The notes under the pieces: model-generated
Told to the model about the DNA's origin: nothing
The model's database searches: none
What the model saw: only the letters and a program-made list of their open reading frames with translations
Made by a program: the position numbers and the translations under genes
Shown here: positions 15,559 to 24,548 of the stretch, in pieces
Layout: every line of letters starts with the position of its first letter
How positions within the stretch are numbered: the first letter of the stretch is position 1
Assembly: GCF_013410345.1 (NCBI RefSeq)
Contig: NZ_JACCFJ010000001.1
Span: 3,943,001-4,007,000 of the forward strand
Reading direction: 5' to 3'
From: Saccharopolyspora hordei
GTDB taxonomy: Bacteria; Actinomycetota; Actinomycetes; Mycobacteriales; Pseudonocardiaceae
DNA: 64,000 nucleotides

Positions 15559-16296
15559 TCAGTCGACGTCCTGGCGCCATGCGCTGCGGTAGAAGCTGCG
15601 GATGTGCCGCTCGACCTGGGCCTCGGCGTCCGCTGCGTCACCGGCGAGGAGGGCCTTGTGGATCTGCCGGTGGTCGTGGCGCAGGCCCTCGGCGATCGGG
15701 TACCACTCGTCGCCGAGCTCGTCGAAGGCGGCCAGCAGCGGCCGGCGCAGCGACTCCCGGATGGCGATCGTCATGTCCGCCACCAGCCGGTTGCCGCCGG
15801 CCTCGGCGATGGCGACGTGGAACCGGGTGTCGAGGTCGTTGAACCGCTCCCGGTCGCAGTCCGGCGCGTCCATCTCGTCCAGCAGCGCCCGCATCTCGTC
15901 GAGCTCCGCCTCGGTGGCGCGCTGCGCGGCGTTGCGCGCGCTCTCCCGCTCCAGCATGATCCGCGCCCGCACCACGTCGGCGATCGGGAAGTTCGCCAGC
16001 GCCACGTGCAGCCGGAGCAGCCGGTTCAGGGCCTGGCTGGGCAGCGCGGCGACCGTCGTGCCGGAGTCCGGGCCGGTGCCCACCGCCATCCGCAGCACGC
16101 CCTGGGCCTCCAGCGCGCGGAAGGCCTCGCGCACCGCCGCGCGGCTCACCCCGAGCATCTGCGCCAGGTCCCGCTCCGGCGGCAGCCGGTCCCCCACACC
16201 GAGCTGACCGCTGACGATCTGCTCCTCGACCCGATCGATGACCAGCTCGTAGGTGCGCGCTCGGGTGACCGGGCGCCAACCTGCGCGTTCGTCCAT
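15559..16296 (-). CDS. lldR: GntR/FadR-family regulator, LldR type
   Basis: 245 residues. The winged helix is ERDLAQMLGVSRAAVREAFRALEAQGVL; the all-helical FCD effector domain contains RARIMLERESARNAAQRA, DLDTRFHVAIAEAGGN and LRHDHRQIHKALLAGD, with the Asp/His metal-site residues typical of this domain. FCD regulators of the LldR/LutR group sense L-lactate. The gene diverges from the lactate permease, and a perfect FadR-type site (16361-16375) lies between them, 65 bases before its start. It ends 4 bases from the convergent pcaR. Confidence 0.88.
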   Translation of the reverse strand: MDERAGWRPVTRARTYELVIDRVEEQIVSGQLGVGDRLPPERDLAQMLGVSRAAVREAFRALEAQGVLRMAVGTGPDSGTTVAALPSQALNRLLRLHVALANFPIADVVRARIMLERESARNAAQRATEAELDEMRALLDEMDAPDCDRERFNDLDTRFHVAIAEAGGNRLVADMTIAIRESLRRPLLAAFDELGDEWYPIAEGLRHDHRQIHKALLAGDAADAEAQVERHIRSFYRSAWRQDVD

Positions 16297-16360
16297 CCCG
16301 GAACCGGTCACCAAGCCCCCTTTACAAACCCCACGAGCGATCTCTATGGTACCGCCAGCT

Positions 16361-16375
16361 TTTGGTCTGACCAAA
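16361..16375. promoter_or_regulatory. LldR operator
   Basis: TTTGGTC-T-GACCAAA, perfect 7-base arms around one base. It fits the GntR/FadR subfamily pattern (TNGTnnnACNA) and sits between lldR and the lactate permease start at 16408. Confidence 0.85.
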
Positions 16376-16407
16376 CAAAGGTCAACGACACAGAGAGGTG
16401 TCGCCTC

Positions 16408-18036
16408 GTGTACCAGCCGCTCACCGCGCCCATCGCGGACAGCCTCGGCCTCTCGGCGCTGGTGGCCGCGATCCCGCTGCTCGTCGTGTTCGTGCTGCTC
16501 GGCGTCCTGCGCGTCAAGGCGCACTGGGCCGGGCTCTCCGGTCTCGCCGCCGCCCTGCTCATCGCCGTGCTCGGCTACGGGATGCCCACCGGGTACGCGC
16601 TGCTCTCCGCGGGGCAGGGCGCCGCGTTCGGCCTGCTGCCGATCGTGTGGATCGTCCTCACCGCGATCTGGCTCTACCAGCTGACCGTGCGCAGCGGTCG
16701 CTTCGAGGACCTGCGGGCCGCCTTCGCGCTGCTCTCCCCGGACCCGCGGATCCAGGCCATGGTCATCGCCTTCTGCTTCGGCGGCCTGCTCGAGGCCCTC
16801 GCCGGCTTCGGCGCCCCGGTCGCGATCACCGGCATGATGCTCGTGGCCATCGGCTTCCCGCCGCTGCGCGCCGCCGTGACGGTGCTGCTGGCCAAAACCG
16901 CCCCGGTCGCCTTCGGCGCGCTGAGCACGCCGATCATCGCCGCCGGCGAGCTCACCGGCATCCCCTACGAGCACATCGGCGCCGTCGTCGGGCGGCAGAC
17001 CCCGCTCCTGGCGCTGCTGGTCCCGGTTCTGCTGGTGCTGGTGGTCGACGGCTGGCGCGGCGTGCGGCAGACCTGGCCCGCGGCGCTGGTCACCGGGCTG
17101 GCCTTCGCGCTCGCGCAGTTCGCCTGCGCCAACTACGTCTCGGTACCGCTGACCGACATCATCTCGGCGCTGGTGGGCGCGGTGGCGCTGCTCGTGCTGC
17201 TGCGGTTCTGGCAGCCCGCGGGCAGCGCCGAGGCGCGTGCCGAGCTCACCGGCGCCACCACCGACGACACCCGTGAGGCCCGGTTGAGCGCCGGCCGCAT
17301 CCTCCTCTCGCTGTTCCCCTACCTGCTGGTCATCGCGGTGTTCTCGGTCGTCAAGCTGTGGGGCGCGGCCGAGGACGCGCTGGCCGCCACCGACGTCGAG
17401 ATCCCCTGGCCCGGCCTGGACGGGCACCTGCTCACCGCGTCCGGCGAGCCGTCCGACAGCACGGTGTTCACGCTGAGCTGGCTGTCCACCCCCGGCAGCC
17501 TGCTGCTGCTGTGCGGTGTCGGGGTCGCGCTGGTCTACCGGATCAAGCCCGCGGAGGCGCTGGCCGAGTTCGGCCGCACCGTGGTGACGATGCGCTGGTC
17601 CGGCCTGACGATCATCAGCGTGCTGGCCCTGGCGTACGTCATGAACCAGTCCGGGCAGACCACCACGATCGGCACCGCCATCGCCGGCATCGGTCCCGCG
17701 TTCGCGTTCCTCTCCCCCGTGCTGGGGTGGCTCGGCGTCGCGATCACCGGCTCGGACACCAGCGCCAACGCCCTGTTCTCGAGCCTGCAGCAGGTTGCCG
17801 CCGAGAAGGTCGGCGTCGACCCGTCGCTGCTGGTCGCGGCCAACACCTCGGGCGGGGTCATGGGCAAGATGATCAGCCCGCAGAACCTGGCCATCGTGGC
17901 CACCGCGGTCGGCCTGGCCGGCGGCGAGGCCACGATCCTGCGCAGTGTGCTGAAGTGGAGCGTCGGACTGCTGCTCGTCCTGTGCGCACTGGTCTTCCTG
18001 CAGTCCAACGTCCTGTCGTGGATGCTCCCACGGTGA
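16408..18036 (+). CDS. lldP: L-lactate permease
   Basis: 542 residues, LctP family integral membrane transporter (about 12-14 hydrophobic segments). Family marks are LLEALAGFGAPVAITGMMLVAIGFPPLRAAV, TAPVAFGALSTPIIAAGELTG, ITGSDTSANALFSSLQQVAAEKVGVDPSLLVAANTSGGVMGKMISPQNLAIVA. Lactate or glycolate uptake by proton symport is the known role. I chose GTG 16408: it has GAGAGG ten bases before it and the first membrane helix follows. The open frame upstream overlaps the divergent regulator and is not coding. It heads a unit with lutABC. Confidence 0.93.
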   Translation: MYQPLTAPIADSLGLSALVAAIPLLVVFVLLGVLRVKAHWAGLSGLAAALLIAVLGYGMPTGYALLSAGQGAAFGLLPIVWIVLTAIWLYQLTVRSGRFEDLRAAFALLSPDPRIQAMVIAFCFGGLLEALAGFGAPVAITGMMLVAIGFPPLRAAVTVLLAKTAPVAFGALSTPIIAAGELTGIPYEHIGAVVGRQTPLLALLVPVLLVLVVDGWRGVRQTWPAALVTGLAFALAQFACANYVSVPLTDIISALVGAVALLVLLRFWQPAGSAEARAELTGATTDDTREARLSAGRILLSLFPYLLVIAVFSVVKLWGAAEDALAATDVEIPWPGLDGHLLTASGEPSDSTVFTLSWLSTPGSLLLLCGVGVALVYRIKPAEALAEFGRTVVTMRWSGLTIISVLALAYVMNQSGQTTTIGTAIAGIGPAFAFLSPVLGWLGVAITGSDTSANALFSSLQQVAAEKVGVDPSLLVAANTSGGVMGKMISPQNLAIVATAVGLAGGEATILRSVLKWSVGLLLVLCALVFLQSNVLSWMLPR

Positions 18037-18062
18037 ACCGGTACGAACGGGGTGATGTGGCG

Positions 18063-18797
18063 ATGAGGGTGGCGCTGTTCGCGACCTGTCTCGGGGACAC
18101 CATGTTCCCAGCGGCGCCGAAGGCGACCGTGCAGGTCCTGGAGCGGCTCGGCTGCGAGGTGGAGTTCCCCGCCGCGCAGACCTGTTGCGGGCAGATGCAC
18201 ACCAACACGGGGTACCGCAAGCAGGCGAAGTCGTCGGTGCGGACCTTCGTGGACGCCTTCGCCGACTACGACGCCGTCGTCGCCCCGTCCGGGTCCTGCG
18301 TGGCCTCGGTGCGCCACCAGCACGCCATGGTGGCCGACGGCGACCGCACGCTCAGCCGCGCGGTCGAGCGCATCGCCCCGCACGTGCACGAGCTGTCGGA
18401 GTTCCTGGTGGACGTGCTCGGGGTGACCGACGTCGGGGCCTACTTCCCGCACCGGGTCACCTACCACCCGACCTGCCACTCCGCCCGGCTGCTCCGGGTC
18501 GGCGACCGCCCGCTGCGGCTGCTGCGGGCGGTGCGCTCGCTGGAGCTGGTCGAGCTGCCCGCCGCCGAGCAGTGCTGCGGGTTCGGCGGCACGTTCGCGC
18601 TGAAGAACCCGGACGTGTCGGTGGCGATGGGCGCCGACAAGGCGCGGCACGTCCGGGAGACCGGTGCCGAGGTGCTCTGCGCCGGGGACAGCTCGTGCCT
18701 GATGCACATCGGCGGGTTGCTCTCCCGGCAGCGCTCCGGGGTCCGGGTGATGCACCTCGCCGAGATCCTGGCCGCCACGGAAGGAGCCGACCGGTGA
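18063..18797 (+). CDS. lutA: LutA-type L-lactate oxidation subunit (Cys-rich CCG domains)
   Basis: 244 residues. Two CCG-type Cys-rich domains: TCCGQMHTNTGY ... SGSCVASVRHQH and TYHPTCHSARLL ... QCCGFGGTFALK ... AGDSSCLMHIGG. LutA is one of three subunits of a cytosolic, Fe-S dependent L-lactate dehydrogenase, described as LutABC in Bacillus subtilis and LldEFG in Shewanella. The ATG at 18063 is preferred over an in-frame GTG two codons earlier. Its stop overlaps the lutB start (GTGA). Confidence 0.9.
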   Translation: MRVALFATCLGDTMFPAAPKATVQVLERLGCEVEFPAAQTCCGQMHTNTGYRKQAKSSVRTFVDAFADYDAVVAPSGSCVASVRHQHAMVADGDRTLSRAVERIAPHVHELSEFLVDVLGVTDVGAYFPHRVTYHPTCHSARLLRVGDRPLRLLRAVRSLELVELPAAEQCCGFGGTFALKNPDVSVAMGADKARHVRETGAEVLCAGDSSCLMHIGGLLSRQRSGVRVMHLAEILAATEGADR

Positions 18798-20245
18798 GCA
18801 ACACCTACCTGGGCATGCCCGCGTTCCCGCAGGCCGCCAAGCAGCAGCTGGCCAACGCGCAGCTGCGGCACAACCTCGCCGACGCGACCTCCACGATCCG
18901 CCGCAAGCGGGCGGACGTGGTCGGCGAGCTGGACGACTGGGCCCAGCTGCGCGAGGCCGGTGCCGCGATCAAGACCCACACCCTGTCCAACCTGGACACC
19001 TACCTGGAGCAGTTCGAGGCGGCGGTCACCGCCGCCGGCGGCACGGTGCACTGGGCGCGCGACGCCGAGGAGGCCAACCGCATCGTGGTGGACCTGGTGC
19101 GCGCCACCGGAGAACGCGAGGTGGTCAAGGTCAAGTCGATGGCCACCCAGGAGATCGAGCTCAACGACGCGCTCCGGGCGGCAGGCATCGACGCCTGGGA
19201 GACCGACCTGGCGGAGCTGATCGTCCAGCTCGGACACGACGCGCCCAGCCACATCCTGGTGCCCGCGATCCACCGCAACCGCGCGGAGATCAGGGACATC
19301 TTCCGGCGGGAGATGGGCGAGGTCGGCACCCCCGCCCCGGACGACCTCACCGACGATCCCGCCCGGCTGGCCGAGGCGGCCCGCCGCCACCTGCGGGAGA
19401 AGTTCCTGCGCGCCAAGGTCGCCGTCTCCGGCGCGAACTTCGCGGTCGCTGAGACCGGCACCCTGGTCGTGGTGGAGTCCGAGGGCAACGGCCGGATGTG
19501 CCTGACGCTGCCGGAGACGCTGATCAGCGTGGTCGGCATCGAGAAGCTGGTGCCGCGATGGGAGGACCTGGAGGTCTTCCTGCAGCTGCTGCCGCGGTCC
19601 AGCACCGGTGAGCGGATGAACCCCTACACCTCGACCTGGACCGGCGTGACGCCCGGCGACGGGCCGCAGTCGTTCCACGTGGTGCTGCTGGACAACGGGC
19701 GCACCAACGCCCTCGCCGACGAGGTCGGCCGCCAGGCGCTGCGCTGCATCCGCTGCTCGGCCTGCCTCAACGTGTGCCCGGTGTACGAGCGGACCGGCGG
19801 GCACGCCTACGGCTCGGTCTACCCCGGACCGATCGGGGCGGTGCTGACGCCCCAGCTGCGCGGGACCACGTCCGAAGTGGACAAGGCGCTGCCCTACGCC
19901 TCCTCGCTGTGCGGGGCCTGCTACGACGTGTGCCCGGTCGCGATCAACATCCCGGACCTGCTGGTGCACCTGCGCACCCGCGTGGTCGAGCAGGACCGCG
20001 GCTGGCGGTCCACGCCGGTGGACGTGCTGATGTCCCTGGCGTCCTGGGTGTTCGGGGACGCCAAGCGGCTGGCCGCCGCGCAGCGGGTGGCGTCGTGGAG
20101 CCGGAAGGTGATCGGGCGGAAGGGCACCATCGGCCGGCTGCCTCCGCCGCTGTCCCGGTGGACCGACGCGCGCGACGCGCCGGCCCCGGCCGAGGAGAGT
20201 TTCCGGACCTGGTGGGAGCGCAACCGAGGAGGAGGGGCGCGATGA
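18794..20245 (+). CDS. lutB: LutB-type Fe-S protein of L-lactate oxidation
   Basis: 483 residues. The N-terminal LUD domain (GAAIKTHTLSNLDTYLEQFE, VVKVKSMATQEIELNDAL, SGANFAVAETGTLVVVESEGNGR) is followed by two ferredoxin-type Cys clusters, CIRCSACLNVCP and CGACYDVCPVAIN, each C-x2-C-x2-C-x3-CP. It passes electrons from lactate in the LutABC complex. It overlaps lutA and lutC by 4 bases each, indicating coupled translation and equal subunit supply. Confidence 0.93.
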   Translation: MSNTYLGMPAFPQAAKQQLANAQLRHNLADATSTIRRKRADVVGELDDWAQLREAGAAIKTHTLSNLDTYLEQFEAAVTAAGGTVHWARDAEEANRIVVDLVRATGEREVVKVKSMATQEIELNDALRAAGIDAWETDLAELIVQLGHDAPSHILVPAIHRNRAEIRDIFRREMGEVGTPAPDDLTDDPARLAEAARRHLREKFLRAKVAVSGANFAVAETGTLVVVESEGNGRMCLTLPETLISVVGIEKLVPRWEDLEVFLQLLPRSSTGERMNPYTSTWTGVTPGDGPQSFHVVLLDNGRTNALADEVGRQALRCIRCSACLNVCPVYERTGGHAYGSVYPGPIGAVLTPQLRGTTSEVDKALPYASSLCGACYDVCPVAINIPDLLVHLRTRVVEQDRGWRSTPVDVLMSLASWVFGDAKRLAAAQRVASWSRKVIGRKGTIGRLPPPLSRWTDARDAPAPAEESFRTWWERNRGGGAR

Positions 20246-20883
20246 GCGCGGGCAGTTCGGCGCGCGAGGTGGTCCTGGGCCGGGTGCGCTCGGCCCTCAG
20301 GGGCGCCGAGCGCACGTCCTGGGAGGACGTGCCGAGGCACTACCGGCGGCACCGGCCGGCTCCCGACGTCGTGGAGCTGTTCTGCGAGCGGGTCGCCGAC
20401 TACCGGGCCACTGTGGACCGGGTCCCGGCCGACGGGGTGGGCGCGGCGGTCGTGGCCGCCGCGCGCCGCACTGGCGCGCGCCGGGTGCTCGCCCCGGCTG
20501 GGGTACCACAGCAGTGGTGCGAGCTGCTGCGCGCGGAGTTCGAGCTCGTGTCCGACGAGGACGGCATCGGCACGGCCGAGCTGGAGCAGGTCGACGCGGT
20601 GGTCACCACGGCCGTGGTGGGCATCGCGTCCACCGGCACGATCGTGCTCGACCACGGGCCCGGGCAGGGGCACCGGGCGGTGACCCTGGTCCCGGACGTG
20701 CACGTCTGCGTGGTCACCGAGTCGCAGGTCGCCGACGACGTCCCGGACGCGCTGCGGCGGCTCGACCCCGCGCGGCCGATGACCTTCATCAGCGGCCCGT
20801 CCGCGACCAGCGACATCGAGCTCAAGCGCGTCGAGGGCGTGCACGGGCCGCGCACCCTGCACGTCCTGGTCGTCCCCGACTGA
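20242..20883 (+). CDS. lutC: LutC-type subunit of L-lactate oxidation
   Basis: 213 residues, LUD (YkgG-like) domain. It shows GARRVLAPAGVP, VDAVVTTAVVGIASTGTIVLDHGPGQGHRAVTLVPDVHVCVV and the C-terminal MTFISGPSATSDIELKRVEGVHGPRTLHVLVV, which is the LutC hallmark ending. Third subunit of the lactate-oxidising complex. ATG at 20242 is preceded by GAGGAGG. Confidence 0.93.
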   Translation: MSAGSSAREVVLGRVRSALRGAERTSWEDVPRHYRRHRPAPDVVELFCERVADYRATVDRVPADGVGAAVVAAARRTGARRVLAPAGVPQQWCELLRAEFELVSDEDGIGTAELEQVDAVVTTAVVGIASTGTIVLDHGPGQGHRAVTLVPDVHVCVVTESQVADDVPDALRRLDPARPMTFISGPSATSDIELKRVEGVHGPRTLHVLVVPD

Positions 20884-20943
20884 GAAGCTCGATCAGCACA
20901 CCTCCCGCCCGGCGAGCAGGCACACTGATCACCAGGAGGGGCG

Positions 20944-22128
20944 ATGGTGGAGGTGCCGATGGTCGAGGCCCACGCGCCGGGGCCGGACGTCGTCGCGCGC
21001 GCGGCGGCGCTGCGCGACGAGCTGGCGTCACACCGCGACGAGGGCGAGCGGGAGCGTCGGCTGCCCGACGCCGCGGTCGCGGCGCTGGAGGGGGCGGGGT
21101 TGTTCCACGCGTGGGTGCCGCGCCGCTTCGGCGGCGCGGAGCTCAGCTTGCGCACGATGGTGGACGCCACCGTCGAGGTCACCAAGGGCGACGCCTCGGC
21201 CGGCTGGCTGGTCATGATCCTCGGCTGCGGCGACTGGCTGACCGGGCTGTTCCCGGACAAGGCGCAGCAAGAGGTCTTCGGCCCCGACCCGGACACCAAG
21301 GTCTGCCAGGTCCTCGCGCCGAAGGGCACCGCCCGGCGGGTCGAGGGCGGCTGGCTGGTCAGCGGGCGGTGGGCACCGGCCTCCGGCTGCCTGCACGCGG
21401 AGTGGGCGATGGTGGGCGTGTCGCTGCCGGCGGAGGGCGCCGCGTTCGTCCTGGTGCCGATGCGCGACCTGACCGTCGAGGACACCTGGTTCACCCTCGG
21501 CATGCGCGCGACCGGCAGCAACATGCTCGTCGGCGAGGACGTGTTCGTCCCGGACCACCGGGTGGTGCTGCGCGGTCCGGCGACGCGCGGGGAGTTCCCC
21601 ACCACCGAGAACGACTCCCCGCGGTTCCGGGCCGCGCTGGTGCCCACGCTGGCCACCTTCCTCATCGCGCCGATGCTGGGGATGGCCGAGCGCGCGCTGG
21701 AGCACGTCGTCGGGCAGGCCGGCCGCCGGGGCATCGCGTTCACCAGCTACCAGCACCAGCTCGACTCGACCGGCTTCCAGGTGGCGGTGGCCGAGGCGGC
21801 CACCAAGGTGGACGTGGCGCGGCTGGTCGCGCACGGGTCGGCCGACGCCGTCGACGGGCACGCGCACGCCGGGACGCACCCGGGCCTGCTGGAGCGCGCC
21901 CGGCTCCGGCAGCGCTCCAGCCACGCCGTGCAGCAGTGCCGGGAGGCCGTCGACCTGCTGGTCAACGCCTACGGTGCCGCGGCCCTGTCGGAGCGGGACC
22001 CGCTGCACGCCGTGGTGCGCGACATCCAGACGGCGTCCCGGCACGCCCTCGCCCACCCGCCGTCCAACGCCGAGGTGTTCGGCCGCGCGCTGCTCGGCGT
22101 CGACCCGGGCATCACCGAGATGGTCTGA
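20944..22128 (+). CDS. Acyl-CoA dehydrogenase-fold flavin oxidase or hydroxylase
   Basis: 394 residues. The N-terminal helical domain has RERRLPDAAVAALEGAGLFHAWVPRRFGGAEL; the middle beta domain has GGWLVSGRWAPASGC and TWFTLGMRATGSNMLVGEDVFVP; the C-terminal bundle has LGMAERALEHVVGQAG and a late HAVVRDIQTASRHAL. This is the pattern of the flavin-dependent hydroxylase branch of the acyl-CoA dehydrogenase superfamily (HsaA/DszC-like), which oxidises small aromatic or other substrates, rather than of true acyl-CoA dehydrogenases. ATG 20944 has AGGAGGGG just upstream; an in-frame ATG at 20959 is less likely. It stands alone; substrate unknown. Confidence 0.75.
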   Translation: MVEVPMVEAHAPGPDVVARAAALRDELASHRDEGERERRLPDAAVAALEGAGLFHAWVPRRFGGAELSLRTMVDATVEVTKGDASAGWLVMILGCGDWLTGLFPDKAQQEVFGPDPDTKVCQVLAPKGTARRVEGGWLVSGRWAPASGCLHAEWAMVGVSLPAEGAAFVLVPMRDLTVEDTWFTLGMRATGSNMLVGEDVFVPDHRVVLRGPATRGEFPTTENDSPRFRAALVPTLATFLIAPMLGMAERALEHVVGQAGRRGIAFTSYQHQLDSTGFQVAVAEAATKVDVARLVAHGSADAVDGHAHAGTHPGLLERARLRQRSSHAVQQCREAVDLLVNAYGAAALSERDPLHAVVRDIQTASRHALAHPPSNAEVFGRALLGVDPGITEMV

Positions 22129-22223
22129 CCTCCCCGCGCGCCACCCGATCAAGTGACCTGCGGAACCGCGGCCCGCCCGCACCGGTCGAAGTGGTGTCGA
22201 TCACCATCGGGAGGGAGTTCTCG

Positions 22224-22436
22224 TTGCCAGACATCAGGGTTCGGTTGCGGGGCGGACCGCGGGACGGGGCCGAGATCACCGTGCCCGCGGACGGTTCGGG
22301 AAAACCGGTCCCGCGGATCACGCTCCCCGCGCGCGCCCGCAACGCCCACGCCGTGCCGCCCCAGCTGGCCTACGAACGCGGCCGGCGCGGCCCGGACGGC
22401 ACGTGGGAGTTCCACTACGTCGGGGCCGAGACGTGA
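22224..22436 (+). CDS. Small conserved-looking protein of unknown function (RGGPxDG motif)
   Basis: 70 residues, starting at TTG 22224 with GGAGGGAG about 7-13 bases before it. The sequence opens PDIRVRLRGGPRDGAEITVPADGSG and ends GPDGTWEFHYVG. I do not recognise a named family, but the RGGPxDG block and the terminal 'G-TWxxHYxG' recur in short actinobacterial hypothetical proteins as I remember them. There are no membrane segments or Cys residues. It stands alone between the oxidase gene and a convergent GNAT gene, and a strong bidirectional hairpin follows it. Confidence 0.65.
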   Translation: MPDIRVRLRGGPRDGAEITVPADGSGKPVPRITLPARARNAHAVPPQLAYERGRRGPDGTWEFHYVGAET

Positions 22437-22444
22437 CGCCCCGG

Positions 22445-22493
22445 CCCCGTCGCCTGGTCCCCGACCGTCGTCGGCGGGGATCAGGCGGCGGGG
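22445..22493. terminator. Bidirectional terminator hairpin
   Basis: CCCCGTCGCCTGGTCCCCG (22445-22463) pairs with CGGGGATCAGGCGGCGGGG (22475-22493): a 19-base stem with two wobble pairs and an 11-base loop. It lies between two convergent genes and overlaps the end of the GNAT gene. Confidence 0.75.
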
Positions 22494-23050
22494 TCGCGCC
22501 ACATCGGGTACATGGTGGGACCGTCGTGCGGCAGCACCATCGGGCTGCCGATGTCGCGGAACCCCAGGCGCAGGTACAGGTTCCGGCTGCGGGCGGTGCT
22601 GGCCTCCAAGTAGGACGGCAGGCCCTCGGCGTCCCACTTCCGCAGCGCCGCGCCCAGCTCGCGGCCACCGACCCCGGTGGACTGCACCGACGGGTCGACC
22701 GCGATCATCGCGAGGTACTGGTGCGGTTCCGCGGGGTGGTGCTCGGCGCAGAGCTCGCCGAACTCCCGGAAGCGCTCCACCCGCGGTCCGGCGAGCTCGG
22801 CCAGCCGCCGCTCGCCCGCCTCGTCGAGCAGGCTCGGCGGCCCGTCGCGACCGGACAGCCAGACCTGCACCGCGAGCCCGTCGGCGCCGACGATCACCTC
22901 GCCGAGCCGCTCCGCGCGCGGCACCACCATGCCGAACCACTCGCGGTACACCCGGTGGCGGTGCTCCCGGTCGGGCAGCAGCCAGCGGGCGAACTCGTCG
23001 TCGCCGAAGGCCCGCAGCAGGGTGCGGACGCGCACGTCGTCACCGGACAC
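22481..23050 (-). CDS. GNAT-family N-acetyltransferase
   Basis: 189 residues. The acetyl-CoA binding core reads HQYLAMIAVDPSVQSTGVGGRELGAAL (the 'V-P-xx-QxxGVG' motif A), followed by YLEASTARSRNLYLRLGFRDIG. The N-terminal half is adaptable substrate-binding sequence; the acceptor is unknown. The start is GTG 23050 with AAGGAGA upstream. The start overlaps the end of the APC permease gene by 11 bases, so the two are translated together. Confidence 0.88.
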   Translation of the reverse strand: MSGDDVRVRTLLRAFGDDEFARWLLPDREHRHRVYREWFGMVVPRAERLGEVIVGADGLAVQVWLSGRDGPPSLLDEAGERRLAELAGPRVERFREFGELCAEHHPAEPHQYLAMIAVDPSVQSTGVGGRELGAALRKWDAEGLPSYLEASTARSRNLYLRLGFRDIGSPMVLPHDGPTMYPMWRDPAA

Positions 23051-24518
23051 CGACCGTCTCCTTCCCCGGTTGCAGCTCCGTGGCCCGCGCTCCCAGGCCG
23101 ATGCGCGCGTACGCCCAGGGCCGGACGCGCTTGAGGGCCGCTCCCCAGACCAGGCCGAGCACGAACACCGCGAGGAAGCCCAGCGGGATCGCCCAGGCCG
23201 CCGGATCGCCCTCCGCCACGCCGAGCACCGTGCCGAACGAGCTCACGGTCAGCAGCAGGACCACGGCCAGCACCGCCGCCGCGACCGCGGGCGCGACCAC
23301 GGTCCGCCAGCGGCTGTGCCCGTGGTCGCGGTGGTGCAGGAAGTAGCCGACGACCGCCACCGAGGTCAGCAGCACCAGCGACAGCACCCCGAGCGCCCCG
23401 GCCGAGGCGCCCCAGAAGAACAGGTAGGTGATCGGGTCGATCCCGGTCACCGCCACCAGCGCCACCACGAGGAACGACACGACGGTGGTGGTCAGCGACC
23501 CCGCCGCGGGCGCGGCGGTGCGCGGGCTCGTGGTGCCCCACCAGCCCAGGCCGACGCCCTCACGCCCCAGCGCGAACAGGTAGCGGGAGCAGACGTGGTG
23601 GAACGACAGCATCGCGGCGAACAGGCTCGTGACGTACAGCGCCGACCCGATGGTCACCAGCACGCCCGGCAACCGCTGCCCGGCGAGCACGAAGAGCAGC
23701 TCGGTGGAGTGGGTCTGGGCCTGCTCCACGATGTGGTCCGGGCCGGTGGCCACGGTCATCGCCCAGGTCGACAGCGAGTAGAGGCCGCCGATGACCACCA
23801 GCGAGACGTAGGTCGCGTAGATGACGGTGCGCGGGTTCTTCGCCTCCTCGGCCAGGACCGTGGAGTTTTCGAAGCCGATGAACCCGGTGAAGGAGATCAC
23901 CAGGAACACCCCGGCCGCCCCGGTCATCAGCTGCGCCGGGTTGAGCGTGTCGAACACCACGCCGACCGGGGACGGCTGGGAGACGAACGACGCGTCGAAG
24001 GTGAGGATGACCGCCACCTCGGCCAGCAGGAGCACGCCGAGCACCCGGCCGTTGACGTCGATGCGCAGCACGCCGAGGACCGCGACCACGGCCAGGCCGA
24101 GGCCGGAGAACACCCACCACGGCACGGTCGCGCCGCTGACCTGCCGCACGAAGTCGGCGGCCCCGACGCCGAGACCACCGGCGAGGCTGACCAGGATCAG
24201 CACGTAGGAGACCAGCGCGACCGCGCCGGCCCCGGTGCCGGTCGCCCGCCCCAGCCCCTTGGCGATGTAGGCGTAGAAGGCACCGGCGTTCTCCACGTGC
24301 CGCGACATCGTGACGTAGCCGATCGCGAACAGCCCGAGGACCACCGCGATCGCCAGGTAGCCGAGCGGGATGCCGGTCACCCCGGAGACCGCGAAACCGC
24401 TGACCGCTCCGCCACCGACGACCGTTTCCGGTGCCGCGGCGGCGACCGTGAAGAAGACGATCGACGTGACGCCCAGCCGAGCGCGGGCGAGAGCGGCGGA
24501 CACTTTGGACGGTGGCAA
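23040..24518 (-). CDS. APC-superfamily amino acid/polyamine permease
   Basis: 492 residues, about 12-14 membrane helices. The first helix region SIVFFTVAAAAPETVVGGGAVSGFAVSG, the helix VTMSRHVENAGAFYAYIAKGLGR and FTGFIGFENSTVLAEEAKNPRTVIYATYVS are the canonical APC blocks (half-helix 1, 'AGAFYAYI', and 'GFExxxxLAEEAKNPR'). It probably imports an amino acid or amine; the substrate cannot be read. TTG 24518 is chosen because AAGGAG stands 8-13 bases before it. Neighbours on the same strand are a GPP34 gene upstream and a coupled GNAT gene downstream. Confidence 0.88.
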   Translation of the reverse strand: MPPSKVSAALARARLGVTSIVFFTVAAAAPETVVGGGAVSGFAVSGVTGIPLGYLAIAVVLGLFAIGYVTMSRHVENAGAFYAYIAKGLGRATGTGAGAVALVSYVLILVSLAGGLGVGAADFVRQVSGATVPWWVFSGLGLAVVAVLGVLRIDVNGRVLGVLLLAEVAVILTFDASFVSQPSPVGVVFDTLNPAQLMTGAAGVFLVISFTGFIGFENSTVLAEEAKNPRTVIYATYVSLVVIGGLYSLSTWAMTVATGPDHIVEQAQTHSTELLFVLAGQRLPGVLVTIGSALYVTSLFAAMLSFHHVCSRYLFALGREGVGLGWWGTTSPRTAAPAAGSLTTTVVSFLVVALVAVTGIDPITYLFFWGASAGALGVLSLVLLTSVAVVGYFLHHRDHGHSRWRTVVAPAVAAAVLAVVLLLTVSSFGTVLGVAEGDPAAWAIPLGFLAVFVLGLVWGAALKRVRPWAYARIGLGARATELQPGKETVGVR

Positions 24519-24548
24519 CTGCTCGCTCCTTCGCAGGTCGTGCGGTGG

